Below the pieces are notes generated by a model. The model was not told the DNA's origin. It saw nothing but the letters and a program-made list of their open reading frames with translations, and ran no database searches. This document shows positions 15,388 through 23,689 of a stretch of 29,610 bases of DNA, piece by piece; within the stretch, counting starts at the first letter, position 1, and each line of letters begins with the position of its first letter. Made by a program: the position numbers and the translations under genes. The stretch is from CALCEB01 sp035531475 (lineage in GTDB: Bacteria; Acidobacteriota; Terriglobia; UBA7540), in the NCBI GenBank assembly GCA_035531475.1, contig DATKST010000083.1:1-29610 (forward strand), written 5' to 3'.

Positions 15388-15521
15388 CCAATGCTGTTCA
15401 CTTTGCCAACTATCCCATTGGAGCCAGATTCTCACGCGTTGTAAGGGCGGGCCTTGTGCCCGCCCGTGGGCGACCACAAGGGTCGCCCCTACGAGTTATC
15501 CCGTTATCCGAACAGTACTGG
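15388..15521. repeat. MITE-like element with terminal inverted repeats and two hairpins
   Basis: Imperfect terminal inverted repeats CCAATGCTGTTC (15388-15399) and GAACAGTACTGG (15510-15521) match at 10 of 12 positions. Inside lie two adjacent hairpins, GGGCGGGC / GCCCGCCC (15445-15465, loop CTTGT) and GGGCGACC / GGTCGCCC (15468-15488, loop ACAAG), whose loops are mutually complementary. Related ends occur at 10595 and 18085, and related core sequence occurs near 7997. It fills the gap between the peroxiredoxin and the next gene. Confidence 0.7.
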
Positions 15522-15608
15522 GGCTAGAACCGGACAATTGGGACACTGCTGCTACCAGCGGCCGTGATTCAACGAACAGCCAAACCAGAGAAATTCCCAT
15601 AGCGAATC

Positions 15609-18077
15609 ATGCGGCTCTCTTTTCAATCTCTCCCATTCCGTCGATTCCTGGCGCGTACGGTTCTAACCACCGTTGCCTGTTTACTGCCGATCGGATCGTT
15701 ACCCGGCGTTAGTCCCGCTCTGCCTTCACCTTCGGCGCCGACCAAATCCAAGTCCGGCCGGAGATCGCCCTCACGAACCAAATCAAATTCGGCTGCCCGC
15801 CAGCTTGCATCCATCGCGCCCGTCATTCAGCAGGCTATTCAGGAAGGCAAGTGTCCAGGCGCAGTTGTCCTGATCGGGCACGATGGAGGCGTGGTCTACC
15901 GCCGGGCTTTCGGCCAGCGCGCCCTGATTCCCCGCCGGCTGCCGATGAAGGTGGATACGCTGTTTGACATGGCCTCGCTCACCAAAGTGATTGCTACGAA
16001 TACGGCGGTGATGCAGCTTTTCGAGCAAGGGAAGATTCGCCTGGATGATCCGGTTTCGGTCTACTGGCCGGAGTTCGCAGCGAATGGCAAGGACTCCATC
16101 ACCATTCGTGAACTGATGACCCACTACTCCGGCCTGCCGCCGGACTTGCCGCTCGATCCCGCCTGGTCCGGGTATGACACGGCCATGAAGTTGATCGTGG
16201 CCGCATCGCCCATCGATCCTCCCGGTACGCGCTTCCGTTACAGCGACATCAACTATGAGACCTTGGGCGAGATTGTCCGCCGGATTTCCGGTGAACCCTT
16301 GAACGTGTATTGCGCGCGCCACATCTTCAAGCCGCTGGGCATGAAGAATACGATGTTTCTTCCGTCGGCTTCACTCAAGCGCCGCATAGCTCCCACCCAA
16401 TTCGACCGTGGAACCACCGGCAAAATGCTTTGGGGCGTCGTGCATGACCCGACTTCGCGCGACATGGGCGGCGTGGCGGGTCACGCCGGTTTGTTCTCCA
16501 CGGCGGATGATCTCTCCATCTTCGCCCAGATGATTCTCAACGGCGGCAGTTATAAGGGAGTGCGAATCCTAAGCCCCCTCGCCGTGGATAAGATGACCAC
16601 GGCGGAAACTCCGCCCAACGCGCAAGCCGTGCGCGGCCTGGGCTGGGACATCGATACGCCCTTTTCCTCAAATCGCGGCGAGCTTTTTCCGGTTGGGTCA
16701 TTCGGCCACACCGGTTTCACCGGCACTTCCATCTGGATTGATCCGTTCTCCAAAACCTACGTCATCCTTCTGACCAGCGCCGTTCACCCTTACGGAAAGG
16801 GGAATGTCATCTCCCTGCGCGTGAAGATTGCAACCCTTGCGGCCGCAGCGTTTGGACGCATTCCAAGCAAAGATGAACTGGCCAGCCGACTATCGCTCAC
16901 CGGATATTACGAGTTGCTTTATGGTTTTCGCACCGCGCCCGTTCACAACGATCAGGTCTTGACCGGAACCAATGTGCTCGAGAAGGAGGATTTCGCGCCG
17001 CTGCGTGGCCACCGCGTGGGCTTGATTACCAATCATTCAGGCCGTGATCTCAATGGCCGCCGCACCATCGACTTGATGAACAAGGCGCCGGGCGTCAAGC
17101 TGGTGGCCATCTTCAGTCCGGAGCACGGACTGCTCGGCAAAGCCGATACCAAAGTCCCATCGGGCACCGACCCGTCCACCGGGCTTCCCGTGCACAGCCT
17201 TTATGGGAAGACGCAGAGGCCGACGGATGCCATGCTCACTGGAATCGATGCGCTGGTCTATGACATTCAAGACGCGGGCGTCCGCTATTACACGTTTATA
17301 ACGACTCTTGGATACTGCATGGAAGCGGCCGCAAAGCACGGCATCGATTTCTACGTGCTGGACCGCCCCAATCCCATCAACGGATTTTCCGTCGAAGGGC
17401 CGATCCTCGACCCTGACTTGAAATCCTTTGTGGCCTATTTCGCACTGCCCGTGCGCCACGGCATGACGGTGGGCGAGCTGGCGCGGATGTTCAATCAGGA
17501 AGAACACCTCGGCGTCCGCCTTCACATCATCAAAATGCAGGGCTGGCATCGTCGAGACTGGTATGATGAAACCGGCCTGCCGTGGATTGAGCCGTCGCCC
17601 AACCTCCGCAACCTGACGGAAGCGGCACTCTATCCCGGGGTTGGCATGATTGAAGGCGCGAATATCAGCGTGGGGCGCGGCACAGACACTCCGTTTGAAA
17701 TGTTGGGCGCGCCGTGGATCGATGCCAAGCAGCTTGCGGATTATCTGAACGCCCGCAAGATTCAGGGCGTCCGCTTCATGCCCATTGACTTCACGCCGTC
17801 GTCTTCCAAGTTCGCCGGCATTCTGTGCCACGGCGTCAGTTTTGTATTGCTCAACCGCGAGGCGCTGGATTCGCCTGAGTTGGGCGTCGAGCTGGCAGCG
17901 GCGCTTTTTCACCTTTACCCAACCGGTTTCGACTTGGCTCAGACCCTGGCCCTGGTCGGCTCGCAGCAAGTGATTGAGGCAATCCGGCAAGGTCAAGACC
18001 CGCGCGCGATAGCGCTCCATTGGCAGGACTCGCTTCAATCTTTCCGCAAGATGCGGCAGAAGTACTTGCTTTACTGA
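15609..18077 (+). CDS. Serine beta-lactamase-fold domain fused to NamZ (DUF1343) exo-N-acetylmuramidase domain
   Basis: An 822-residue predicted exported protein. Residues 1-37 form a signal-like segment, followed by a Ser/Lys/Arg-rich linker. The first domain (about 60-430) is a class C beta-lactamase/S12 serine hydrolase with SLTK (Ser123, Lys126), Tyr211 in RYSDIN and HTG (367-369). The second (about 450-822) is DUF1343, the NamZ/GH171 family, with VGLITNHSGRD, FSPEHGLLG, YDIQDAGVRYYTFI, VLDRPNPING and NISVGRGTDTPFE. NamZ releases N-acetylmuramic acid from peptidoglycan fragment ends. In Bacillus subtilis the two activities are separate neighbouring genes (ybbE/amiE and ybbC/namZ), so the fusion suggests coupled removal of peptide stems and muramic acid in cell-wall turnover. 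The joint action is inference; both active sites look intact. Confidence 0.9.
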   Translation: MRLSFQSLPFRRFLARTVLTTVACLLPIGSLPGVSPALPSPSAPTKSKSGRRSPSRTKSNSAARQLASIAPVIQQAIQEGKCPGAVVLIGHDGGVVYRRAFGQRALIPRRLPMKVDTLFDMASLTKVIATNTAVMQLFEQGKIRLDDPVSVYWPEFAANGKDSITIRELMTHYSGLPPDLPLDPAWSGYDTAMKLIVAASPIDPPGTRFRYSDINYETLGEIVRRISGEPLNVYCARHIFKPLGMKNTMFLPSASLKRRIAPTQFDRGTTGKMLWGVVHDPTSRDMGGVAGHAGLFSTADDLSIFAQMILNGGSYKGVRILSPLAVDKMTTAETPPNAQAVRGLGWDIDTPFSSNRGELFPVGSFGHTGFTGTSIWIDPFSKTYVILLTSAVHPYGKGNVISLRVKIATLAAAAFGRIPSKDELASRLSLTGYYELLYGFRTAPVHNDQVLTGTNVLEKEDFAPLRGHRVGLITNHSGRDLNGRRTIDLMNKAPGVKLVAIFSPEHGLLGKADTKVPSGTDPSTGLPVHSLYGKTQRPTDAMLTGIDALVYDIQDAGVRYYTFITTLGYCMEAAAKHGIDFYVLDRPNPINGFSVEGPILDPDLKSFVAYFALPVRHGMTVGELARMFNQEEHLGVRLHIIKMQGWHRRDWYDETGLPWIEPSPNLRNLTEAALYPGVGMIEGANISVGRGTDTPFEMLGAPWIDAKQLADYLNARKIQGVRFMPIDFTPSSSKFAGILCHGVSFVLLNREALDSPELGVELAAALFHLYPTGFDLAQTLALVGSQQVIEAIRQGQDPRAIALHWQDSLQSFRKMRQKYLLY

Positions 18078-18129
18078 CTGCAAGGCTGTTCACTTCGTTC
18101 GGATAGGGGGGATTGGGGGCAGGTGTTTT

Positions 18130-18275
18130 CCCCTCACCCGGCGCTGCGCGCCACCCTCTCCCGAAAGGAGAGGGTCATGACCCAATATGAGGGGTGCAGG
18201 GGGGTCTCCCGAAAGGAGAGGGCGATAACTCAAGGTGAGGGGTGCGGCGGAGCTCTCCCGAAAGGAGAGGGCGGT
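18130..18275. repeat. Tandem REP-like array (three hairpin units of about 48-49 bp)
   Basis: The stem-loop TCTCCCGAAAGGAGAGGG starts at 18157, 18205 and 18254. Units are separated by partly conserved spacers (GAGGGGTGC...), and a decayed fourth start lies near 18302. The left part (CCCCTCACCCGGCGC...) is the inverse of the element at 9078-9121. The array follows the NamZ fusion gene and could stop or stabilise its transcript. Confidence 0.8.
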
Positions 18276-18442
18276 AACTCAAAATGAACGTGCAGCGGGG
18301 GGCTCTCTCAAACAGAGTTGGTGCGAGCCATGTAAAAACACACCATGCCGCGCCGCCAAGCTGCCGATAGAGTTCCTGGAGAGACCGGGTTGCGATTCCG
18401 GCTCGTCCTGAATCCCATTCCCGGATGAAGGGAGTTCGTTCT

Positions 18443-18751
18443 GTGAATTGTCCGAAGTGCCACACTGAAAATCCTGTGGAGGCGCGCTTTTGTATCCGCT
18501 GCCACATGACGCTGAAATTTGTTTGCCCCACTTGCCAGCACCCGCAGGACCACGGTGGAACTTGTGATCAATGCGGTCTCAATTTTGCAAAATACGCGGT
18601 GGTGCTGGAGTTCCAGGCGCAGAACGAGAGCCGCAAGGAAAGGGAGCGGGGAAAGGAGCGCGCCACGCTGGCGCGGCAGGCGCTGCTGGCCGTGGTCACC
18701 GGGGGCTTCTCACTGATCAAGTTTGTGAGCAAGCGGTTGAGAGAGGGATAG
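18443..18751 (+). CDS. Small double zinc-ribbon protein
   Basis: A 102-residue protein with eight cysteines in four CxxC pairs: Cys3/6, Cys17/20, Cys28/31 and Cys41/44. These form two consecutive zinc ribbons (CPKC...CIRC and CPTC...CDQC). A charged, probably coiled-coil stretch (ESRKERERGKERATLARQA) follows, then a weakly hydrophobic C-terminus ending in basic residues. GTG 18443 is preferred over ATG 18425 because AAGGGAG lies 8 bases before the GTG and homologous zinc ribbons begin right there. The function is unknown; the partner may be nucleic acid or protein. It lies tail-to-tail with the S41 protease gene. Confidence 0.78.
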   Translation: MNCPKCHTENPVEARFCIRCHMTLKFVCPTCQHPQDHGGTCDQCGLNFAKYAVVLEFQAQNESRKERERGKERATLARQALLAVVTGGFSLIKFVSKRLREG

Positions 18752-18804
18752 GCGGGGTTGGCTGCCCCGGCGGCGCTCCAAGTGAAGATCCCGAATCATC
18801 CAGA

Positions 18805-20433
18805 TTAATTCTTGCTGCGGCTCGCGATGTAGCGCTTCACATTGACTAAAAGCTGCGCGGCCTGGGGCATGTTCTCCAAGGCTTTTTCCACCGCCGGGTC
18901 GTCCTCGAGCTCAAGTTTTTTCGCTTGGCCTTCACCATAGACCACGCCAATCACCTGCTCCCGGATGTGCTGCTGGATGAACTCCAAATTGTCCTGAAAG
19001 TCCTTATCCGTGAACTCTAATTTTTGGGCCGCCAGATAGCGCTTGAACTCTTGTGTCACCGCCCCACTGGACTGAAAGTCTTGGGGGATGCCGGGGTGAT
19101 TGGCGGCGTAAGCGCGCGCGAAGTTGAAAAATACATCTCGCGTCCAAAGCTGGGTTTGGAAAGGGTTGAGCTTGGTGTTGACTTCGATGTCCGGCGTGAT
19201 GCCGTCGCCGCCGTAAACCTCGCGCCCGCCATCCGTCAGGCGAACCTGAGTGTGAGGGATTTTGACGTTCTCCGGATGGTTGTAATAATCCCATAGCGAA
19301 ACATTTGAGTAGTCGCGCTGGATGAGGCGGCCGCTGGGCGTGTAATAGCGTGCGGTGGTGAGGGCCAAGCCGGCATGATCGGCCAGTGGATAAACGGTCT
19401 GTACCAATCCTTTGCCGAAGCTCGGCTGGCCCACCACCAAAGCGCGATCGTGGTCCTGCAGGGCGCCGGTGACAATCTCCGCGGCGCTCGCCGTGAAGCC
19501 ATTGATCAGCACCACCATGGGATAGGGATTGCCCCTCCCGCCACGCACTGCAAAATAACGGCGCTCTTCGGAGTTGCGGCCGTAATGGTAGACGATCAAC
19601 TGGTGCCGTTCCAGGAAATGGTCTGACACTTCAACGGCTTCCTGTAGCAGTCCTCCCGGATTGTCGCGCAGGTCCAGAATCAGGGCTTTCATGCCCTCCG
19701 CCCGGAATTTTCCTAGCGCCGCAGTGAGCCCGGAATTGGTGCGTTCGTCAAACTTGCTGATATGAATGTAGCCGACGTGGGGCTGGATCATGAAAGCCTG
19801 ATCGACGCTGGGGGCTGTAATCTCCGCGCGGGTAATCGTGAACTGCATGGGCTTGGGCACGCTCTCGCGATCGACGGTGACATGCACCTGGGTGCCGCGC
19901 TGCCCTTTCAGCAGGGCAGCCACCTGGACCACGTTCAGGCCCTCTGCCGGCTTGTTATCAACTTTGGTGATGATGTCACCGGGCCGCAAGCCGGCGCGCT
20001 GGGCGGGCGAATCCGGCATGGGCTGCACCACAATGGTAATCAGGTGGCTCGCCTGGTTCAGGCGGGTCATGATGGTCATGCCCACGCCGAAATACTTGCC
20101 TTGCTGGTCCTCCTCGAGTTTCGCAAAATCCTTGGGGTTGAAGAAATTGGAATGGGGGTCCAGGGTACGCAACATGGCCGGAATCGCCCCCACGGTCATA
20201 CTTCCCGAGCTGCCGTAGGTGGGTCCAAAGATGGCCTCATCGGGCTTGACAGGAGAAGCATAATCCTGCTGGATCACGTCATAAACACGGGTGAATTTTT
20301 TCAGACTGGAGTTAACGCCGGTCGAGTCGCCCTGCGTGGTGGCTTCAACGCGTCTGCCGTAAATCCCGCCCAGGACCGCGCAAAGGAAAACAGTCGAACC
20401 CAGAAACCAGACCAATCGTTGCTTGGATTTCAT
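18805..20433 (-). CDS. S41-family carboxyl-terminal processing protease (CtpA-like), paralogue 1
   Basis: An envelope serine protease of 542 residues. An N-terminal hydrophobic signal or anchor lies at about residues 7-25. The N-terminal helical segment (TRVYDVIQQDYASPV, MLRTLDPHSNFF) precedes a PDZ domain at about 110-200 (GVGMTI, DSPAQRAGLRPGDIITKVDN). The S41 core follows, with LDLRDNPGGLL, catalytic Ser316 in FTASAAE and Lys341 in SFGKG. A C-terminal region of about 150 residues (GITPDIEV onwards) extends past the core. It starts at ATG 20433 with GAGG 12 bases upstream. It is closely related to the gene at 20638-22281, from which it is separated by an inverted-repeat element. Confidence 0.93.
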   Translation of the reverse strand: MKSKQRLVWFLGSTVFLCAVLGGIYGRRVEATTQGDSTGVNSSLKKFTRVYDVIQQDYASPVKPDEAIFGPTYGSSGSMTVGAIPAMLRTLDPHSNFFNPKDFAKLEEDQQGKYFGVGMTIMTRLNQASHLITIVVQPMPDSPAQRAGLRPGDIITKVDNKPAEGLNVVQVAALLKGQRGTQVHVTVDRESVPKPMQFTITRAEITAPSVDQAFMIQPHVGYIHISKFDERTNSGLTAALGKFRAEGMKALILDLRDNPGGLLQEAVEVSDHFLERHQLIVYHYGRNSEERRYFAVRGGRGNPYPMVVLINGFTASAAEIVTGALQDHDRALVVGQPSFGKGLVQTVYPLADHAGLALTTARYYTPSGRLIQRDYSNVSLWDYYNHPENVKIPHTQVRLTDGGREVYGGDGITPDIEVNTKLNPFQTQLWTRDVFFNFARAYAANHPGIPQDFQSSGAVTQEFKRYLAAQKLEFTDKDFQDNLEFIQQHIREQVIGVVYGEGQAKKLELEDDPAVEKALENMPQAAQLLVNVKRYIASRSKN

Positions 20434-20480
20434 TTTGGCAGTATGCCTCGTTGCGGCCTGACCGCGCCTCCGGCTAACCC

Positions 20481-20608
20481 GGATTATTCACGAAGTCTTC
20501 CTTGACGACTGTCAAGGCACGGTTTTAACCGTGCCGTTTCAGCAGCGGAGCTTCTCTCTTTTGTCTCGCATCCCGAACGGTCCCCTACCGCAGGTTCGTG
20601 AATAATCC
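20481..20608. repeat. 128 bp MITE-like element with 14-bp perfect terminal inverted repeats
   Basis: GGATTATTCACGAA (20481-20494) and its exact reverse complement TTCGTGAATAATCC (20595-20608) bound the element. Inside is a perfect palindrome GGCACGGTT-TT-AACCGTGCC (20514-20533). A degenerate partial copy lies at 6787-6860. No coding capacity is seen, and I could not identify a target-site duplication with confidence. It lies in the 204-base gap between the two S41 genes. Confidence 0.85.
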
Positions 20609-20637
20609 CGGCAAAGGGTTTATCCTCGCCAGCACCT

Positions 20638-22281
20638 TCAGTAGGTCGGTTGCTCACCTTTGCTCGCCATGTAATGGCGGGCTTGAACCAGAAGTTGCCG
20701 GGCTTGGTTGAAGCTATCCAGGGCCTTTTGCACCTCGGGGTCATTCTCGACGGCGATCTGGTCCGCCTGGTTCTGTCCATAAATTGCGGCGACCAATGGC
20801 ACGCGAATGTGCTCACGAATAAAGTGGAGGTTGGCGGCGAGTTCCGGGTCCGTGAGCGGCTCCTTACGGCTGTCCAGAAACTTCCGGAAATCGGCAATCA
20901 CCCCATCATCCGGCTTAAAATCGGGGGGGATGGTCTTATGCACACCCAGGTAATGCCGGCTGAAAGCGAAGAAAGCATCTTCATCCACCAGTCTTTCCTG
21001 AACGGGATTCAGCTTGGGATCCATGAAGTGGAGGTCGGGGGTGATGCCGCCACCCCCGTAAACCTGCCGCCCGCCGTCGGTCAGCTTCATCTGGGTGTGG
21101 GGCGCAGGGTCTTTTTCCGAGCGGTTGTAATAATCATACAGAGAAACGTGGGAATAATCGCGTTGGATCAGGCGGCCGCTGGGCGTGTAGTAGTGGGCCG
21201 TCGTCAGCAGCAACATGGTATGTTCGCTGAGCGGGAATTCGCTTTGCACCAGACCCTTGCCGAAGCTCGGCTCGCCCATCACCAGGGCGCGGTCGTGATC
21301 CTGCAGAGCGCCGGTCACGATCTCCGCCGCGCTGGCCGTGAAACGGTTGATGAGCACGACGATGGGGAAAGGATTACCCGTCTCGCCGTGGCGAGCGTAG
21401 TATTTCTTCTCGTCGGAGCGGCGCCCCACGTGATAGACAATCAACTGGTGCTTTTCCAGGAAGTGGTCGGAGACCGCCACGGCTTGGTTCAGCAGGCCGC
21501 CGGGATTATCGCGAAGGTCCAGAACCAGGCCTTGCAGCTTTTGCTCGCCGCCCAGCTTTTGGATATCGGAGGACAGCTCTTCGTTGGTGGTTTCGTCGAA
21601 AGAAGTGATGTGGATATAGGCAATGCCGGGACTCAGGAAAAAAGCATCCGTAACGCTTTGTTGCAAAATCCGGTCGCGAGTGATGGTGAATTCGAGGGGT
21701 TTGTCGTAACCCTCGCGGCTCACGCTGATGTGAACCACGGTGCCTTGTGGGCCCTTCAGCATATCCGCGACCTTCGAACTGTCCAGGTTGAAAGTGGATT
21801 TGCCGTTGACCGACGTGATGACGTCCCCAGGGCGAAGTCCGGCGCGAAAGGCCGGCGAACCGGGAAGCGGCTGCACCACTTCGGTTTCAAACTTGCCCAT
21901 CTTGCCGATGTGTCCGGCGATGCGCATGCCTACCCCGTAGTACCGGCCTTGCATTTCCTCGCGGAGTTGGGCGAAGCGCGTGGGGTCAAAAAAATTGGAA
22001 TGGGGGTCAAGGGTGCGAAGCATGCCGGGAATGGCGCCCAAAGTATTCAGCCCATTCCCTGTGTCCGGGCCGTAAATGGCCAGATCGGGCTTGACTGGCT
22101 CCGCATAATTCTGTTCAATCAGGCCGAACACATTGGTAAAACCTTTTAGACTCTGCTGAATTGCGGGATCATTGGCCCCGTCGTTCTGCGCCCGCAAACC
22201 AGGTCCTGCGATGACCACCCACAGTACAGCTAACATTAAACCCAGGATCGCCCGATCCGTCAAACGGCCCCGTCTTTTCAT
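20638..22281 (-). CDS. S41-family carboxyl-terminal processing protease (CtpA-like), paralogue 2
   Basis: A 547-residue paralogue of the gene at 18805, with the same architecture. The signal or anchor lies at about 10-31. A PDZ domain spans about 112-205 (GVGMRI, GSPAFRAGLRPGDVITSVNG). The S41 core has LDLRDNPGGLL, catalytic Ser317 in FTASAAE and Lys342 in SFGKG. The C-terminal extension is equivalent. The open frame extends to 22338, but ATG 22281 is chosen because GGAG lies about 10 bases upstream and the signal peptide begins there. Both copies keep their catalytic residues, so the pair probably arose by tandem duplication and has since diverged in the PDZ and C-terminal parts. Confidence 0.93.
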   Translation of the reverse strand: MKRRGRLTDRAILGLMLAVLWVVIAGPGLRAQNDGANDPAIQQSLKGFTNVFGLIEQNYAEPVKPDLAIYGPDTGNGLNTLGAIPGMLRTLDPHSNFFDPTRFAQLREEMQGRYYGVGMRIAGHIGKMGKFETEVVQPLPGSPAFRAGLRPGDVITSVNGKSTFNLDSSKVADMLKGPQGTVVHISVSREGYDKPLEFTITRDRILQQSVTDAFFLSPGIAYIHITSFDETTNEELSSDIQKLGGEQKLQGLVLDLRDNPGGLLNQAVAVSDHFLEKHQLIVYHVGRRSDEKKYYARHGETGNPFPIVVLINRFTASAAEIVTGALQDHDRALVMGEPSFGKGLVQSEFPLSEHTMLLLTTAHYYTPSGRLIQRDYSHVSLYDYYNRSEKDPAPHTQMKLTDGGRQVYGGGGITPDLHFMDPKLNPVQERLVDEDAFFAFSRHYLGVHKTIPPDFKPDDGVIADFRKFLDSRKEPLTDPELAANLHFIREHIRVPLVAAIYGQNQADQIAVENDPEVQKALDSFNQARQLLVQARHYMASKGEQPTY

Positions 22282-22690
22282 CGTGTGCTCGCTCCTTAAC
22301 TCCAAAAAGATAAGTATACCATTGCCAAAAGCCCCCACGAAGAACTTTGGCTTGCCGGCAGCGGCGCAGTTTGCGGTAGCCGCGCTCGGAGCTTGCCCTG
22401 ACCGGGAGTGCCAGAAGATCGGAGGTCGCGGACCGCCGCTGCAACAATTGACATCATGCTACTTTGCCAAACTCAGCAGGGTCACCACTGCCATCTGCCG
22501 GCGCCCATCCGCCCGTCGAGGTAAGCCACAGTTCTACTATCTGTCCAACTCAACCCTTCAAACCGTTCCGACCCAAGGTTGTCTTCCCGCGCCGTCGTGT
22601 CCGCCCAGTACTTTTGTGCTATAGTACATATGGGATACTATCTGTAATAGTTATTAGATAATGCTGTAACTACGGAGGCCTGCAATCATC
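22282..22690. other. Divergent intergenic region between the S41 pair and the pilin operon
   Basis: About 410 bases with no gene. The right end is AT-rich and carries a plausible plus-strand promoter, TTGTGC (22614-22619) and TACTAT (22636-22641) with a 16-base spacer, about 50 bases before the first pilin gene; a second -10-like GATAAT lies at about 22658. GGAGG at 22674-22678 is 12 bases before ATG 22691. The leftward protease promoter was not identified. Confidence 0.45.
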
Positions 22691-23374
22691 ATGGAGAGCA
22701 GAACCGCGAGGCAGGATTCAAGATCCCAACCCGTGCAGCCGATAATCCACTGGGCCGATCCCAAGGGAGGCAGATTGAAAAAAGATCCCAGCCCACTTCC
22801 ACGGGCCATCGAGCCGGGAACAAACAAAGCGGGGAGGCGCTCCGAGGCCGGATATTCCCTGCTCGAAATTCTGGTAGTCATCGCCATCATCGGAATCATG
22901 GCCGGTGTCGCAGCAACCATTATGACCAAGATCATTCCCATGGTACACGCCGATTCATCGCTGGACCTGCTGGTGGGCGAGTTGCGGCAGGGCCGGCAGA
23001 TGGCCATTGACCAGCGCCGAAACTTCATTGCCACGTTCTCAGGGACCAATGAATTTGTGCTGGTCCGCCAGGAGATGAACGGCACCACCACACCCATTGC
23101 GGACTACTTTCTTTCCAACAACGTCACTTACACCACGGTGGCCGGCGTGCCGGACACACCGGATGGGTTGGGCAATTCCTTGGCGGTCAACTTTGGCGGG
23201 GGCGATCAGATTGTGTTCCTCAGTGATGGCACCGTAACGTCCGGCAACAACCGGGTGAACGGAACAGTGTTTCTGGGAACCGTGGGAAGCCCGGCCACGG
23301 CGCGCGCCATCACCATCATGGGGGCAACGGGCAGAATTCGCGGATATGAATACAACGGCAGCGCCTGGCATTGA
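22691..23374 (+). CDS. GspH/FimT-type minor pseudopilin
   Basis: A type IV pilus or type II secretion minor pilin of 227 residues. The class III leader ends at Gly54; the mature protein would begin YSLLEILVVIAIIGIMAG with the conserved Glu at position +5, followed by a globular beta-rich domain. A 54-residue leader is unusually long. An in-frame TTG at 22775 has GGGAGG 4 bases upstream and would give a normal 26-residue leader beginning with KKDPS, so the real start may be there. It leads a run of overlapping or closely spaced pilin genes. Confidence 0.85.
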   Translation: MESRTARQDSRSQPVQPIIHWADPKGGRLKKDPSPLPRAIEPGTNKAGRRSEAGYSLLEILVVIAIIGIMAGVAATIMTKIIPMVHADSSLDLLVGELRQGRQMAIDQRRNFIATFSGTNEFVLVRQEMNGTTTPIADYFLSNNVTYTTVAGVPDTPDGLGNSLAVNFGGGDQIVFLSDGTVTSGNNRVNGTVFLGTVGSPATARAITIMGATGRIRGYEYNGSAWH

Positions 23375-23382
23375 GTGAAAAG

Positions 23383-23689
23383 ATGAGAGTTCAAGGCACA
23401 AGTTCAGAAAGCGGATTTACCTTGGTTGAAGTCTTGGTGGCCGGATTTCTGTTGCGCACGGGCCTGCTGGCGCGGGCTTACTGCTCTTCCCAGGGACTGA
23501 GCACGATCATATCAAGCCAGCAGGATAGCACCCGCCCACCAGAAGACCCGCGAGGCATTGGAGGACGTGCTGACGGCTCGCAATACGGACAGCGTCCATC
23601 GGGAACGGATTGAGAATATCAACAATGGCGCAGTGTTCCCCGGTAGCACGGTTCCGCCAATGACTCCTGGCTGGGAGGCACGGAAATGA
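23383..23689 (+). pseudogene. PilV-type minor pilin with a frameshift
   Basis: The gene begins at ATG 23383 with a pilin leader and GFTLVEVLVAGFLL helix, and reads to about codon 50 (IISSQQDSTRP). From about 23542 the family-like sequence continues in the next frame (QKTREALEDVLTARNTDS, then IENINNGAVFPGS) and stops at TGA 23687-23689. That stop overlaps the ATG of the next pilin gene (23686), so the second frame is the original 3' end. One extra base, or two missing, near 23530-23545 explains the break; the uncorrected frame would stop at 23611-23613. It may be a true mutation or a sequencing or assembly error. Confidence 0.78.

Noticed and set aside
17037..18083. 348-codon minus-strand frame within the NamZ fusion
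   Set aside because: It is antisense to a well-supported domain and has no recognisable protein features.
18157..18275. Tandem array as a CRISPR
   Set aside because: There are only three units, each a hairpin whose spacers share sequence; it resembles REP repeats.
20650..22149. 499-codon plus-strand frame opposite the second S41 protease
   Set aside because: It is antisense to a gene with clear catalytic motifs, and its composition is typical of a shadow frame in high-GC DNA.
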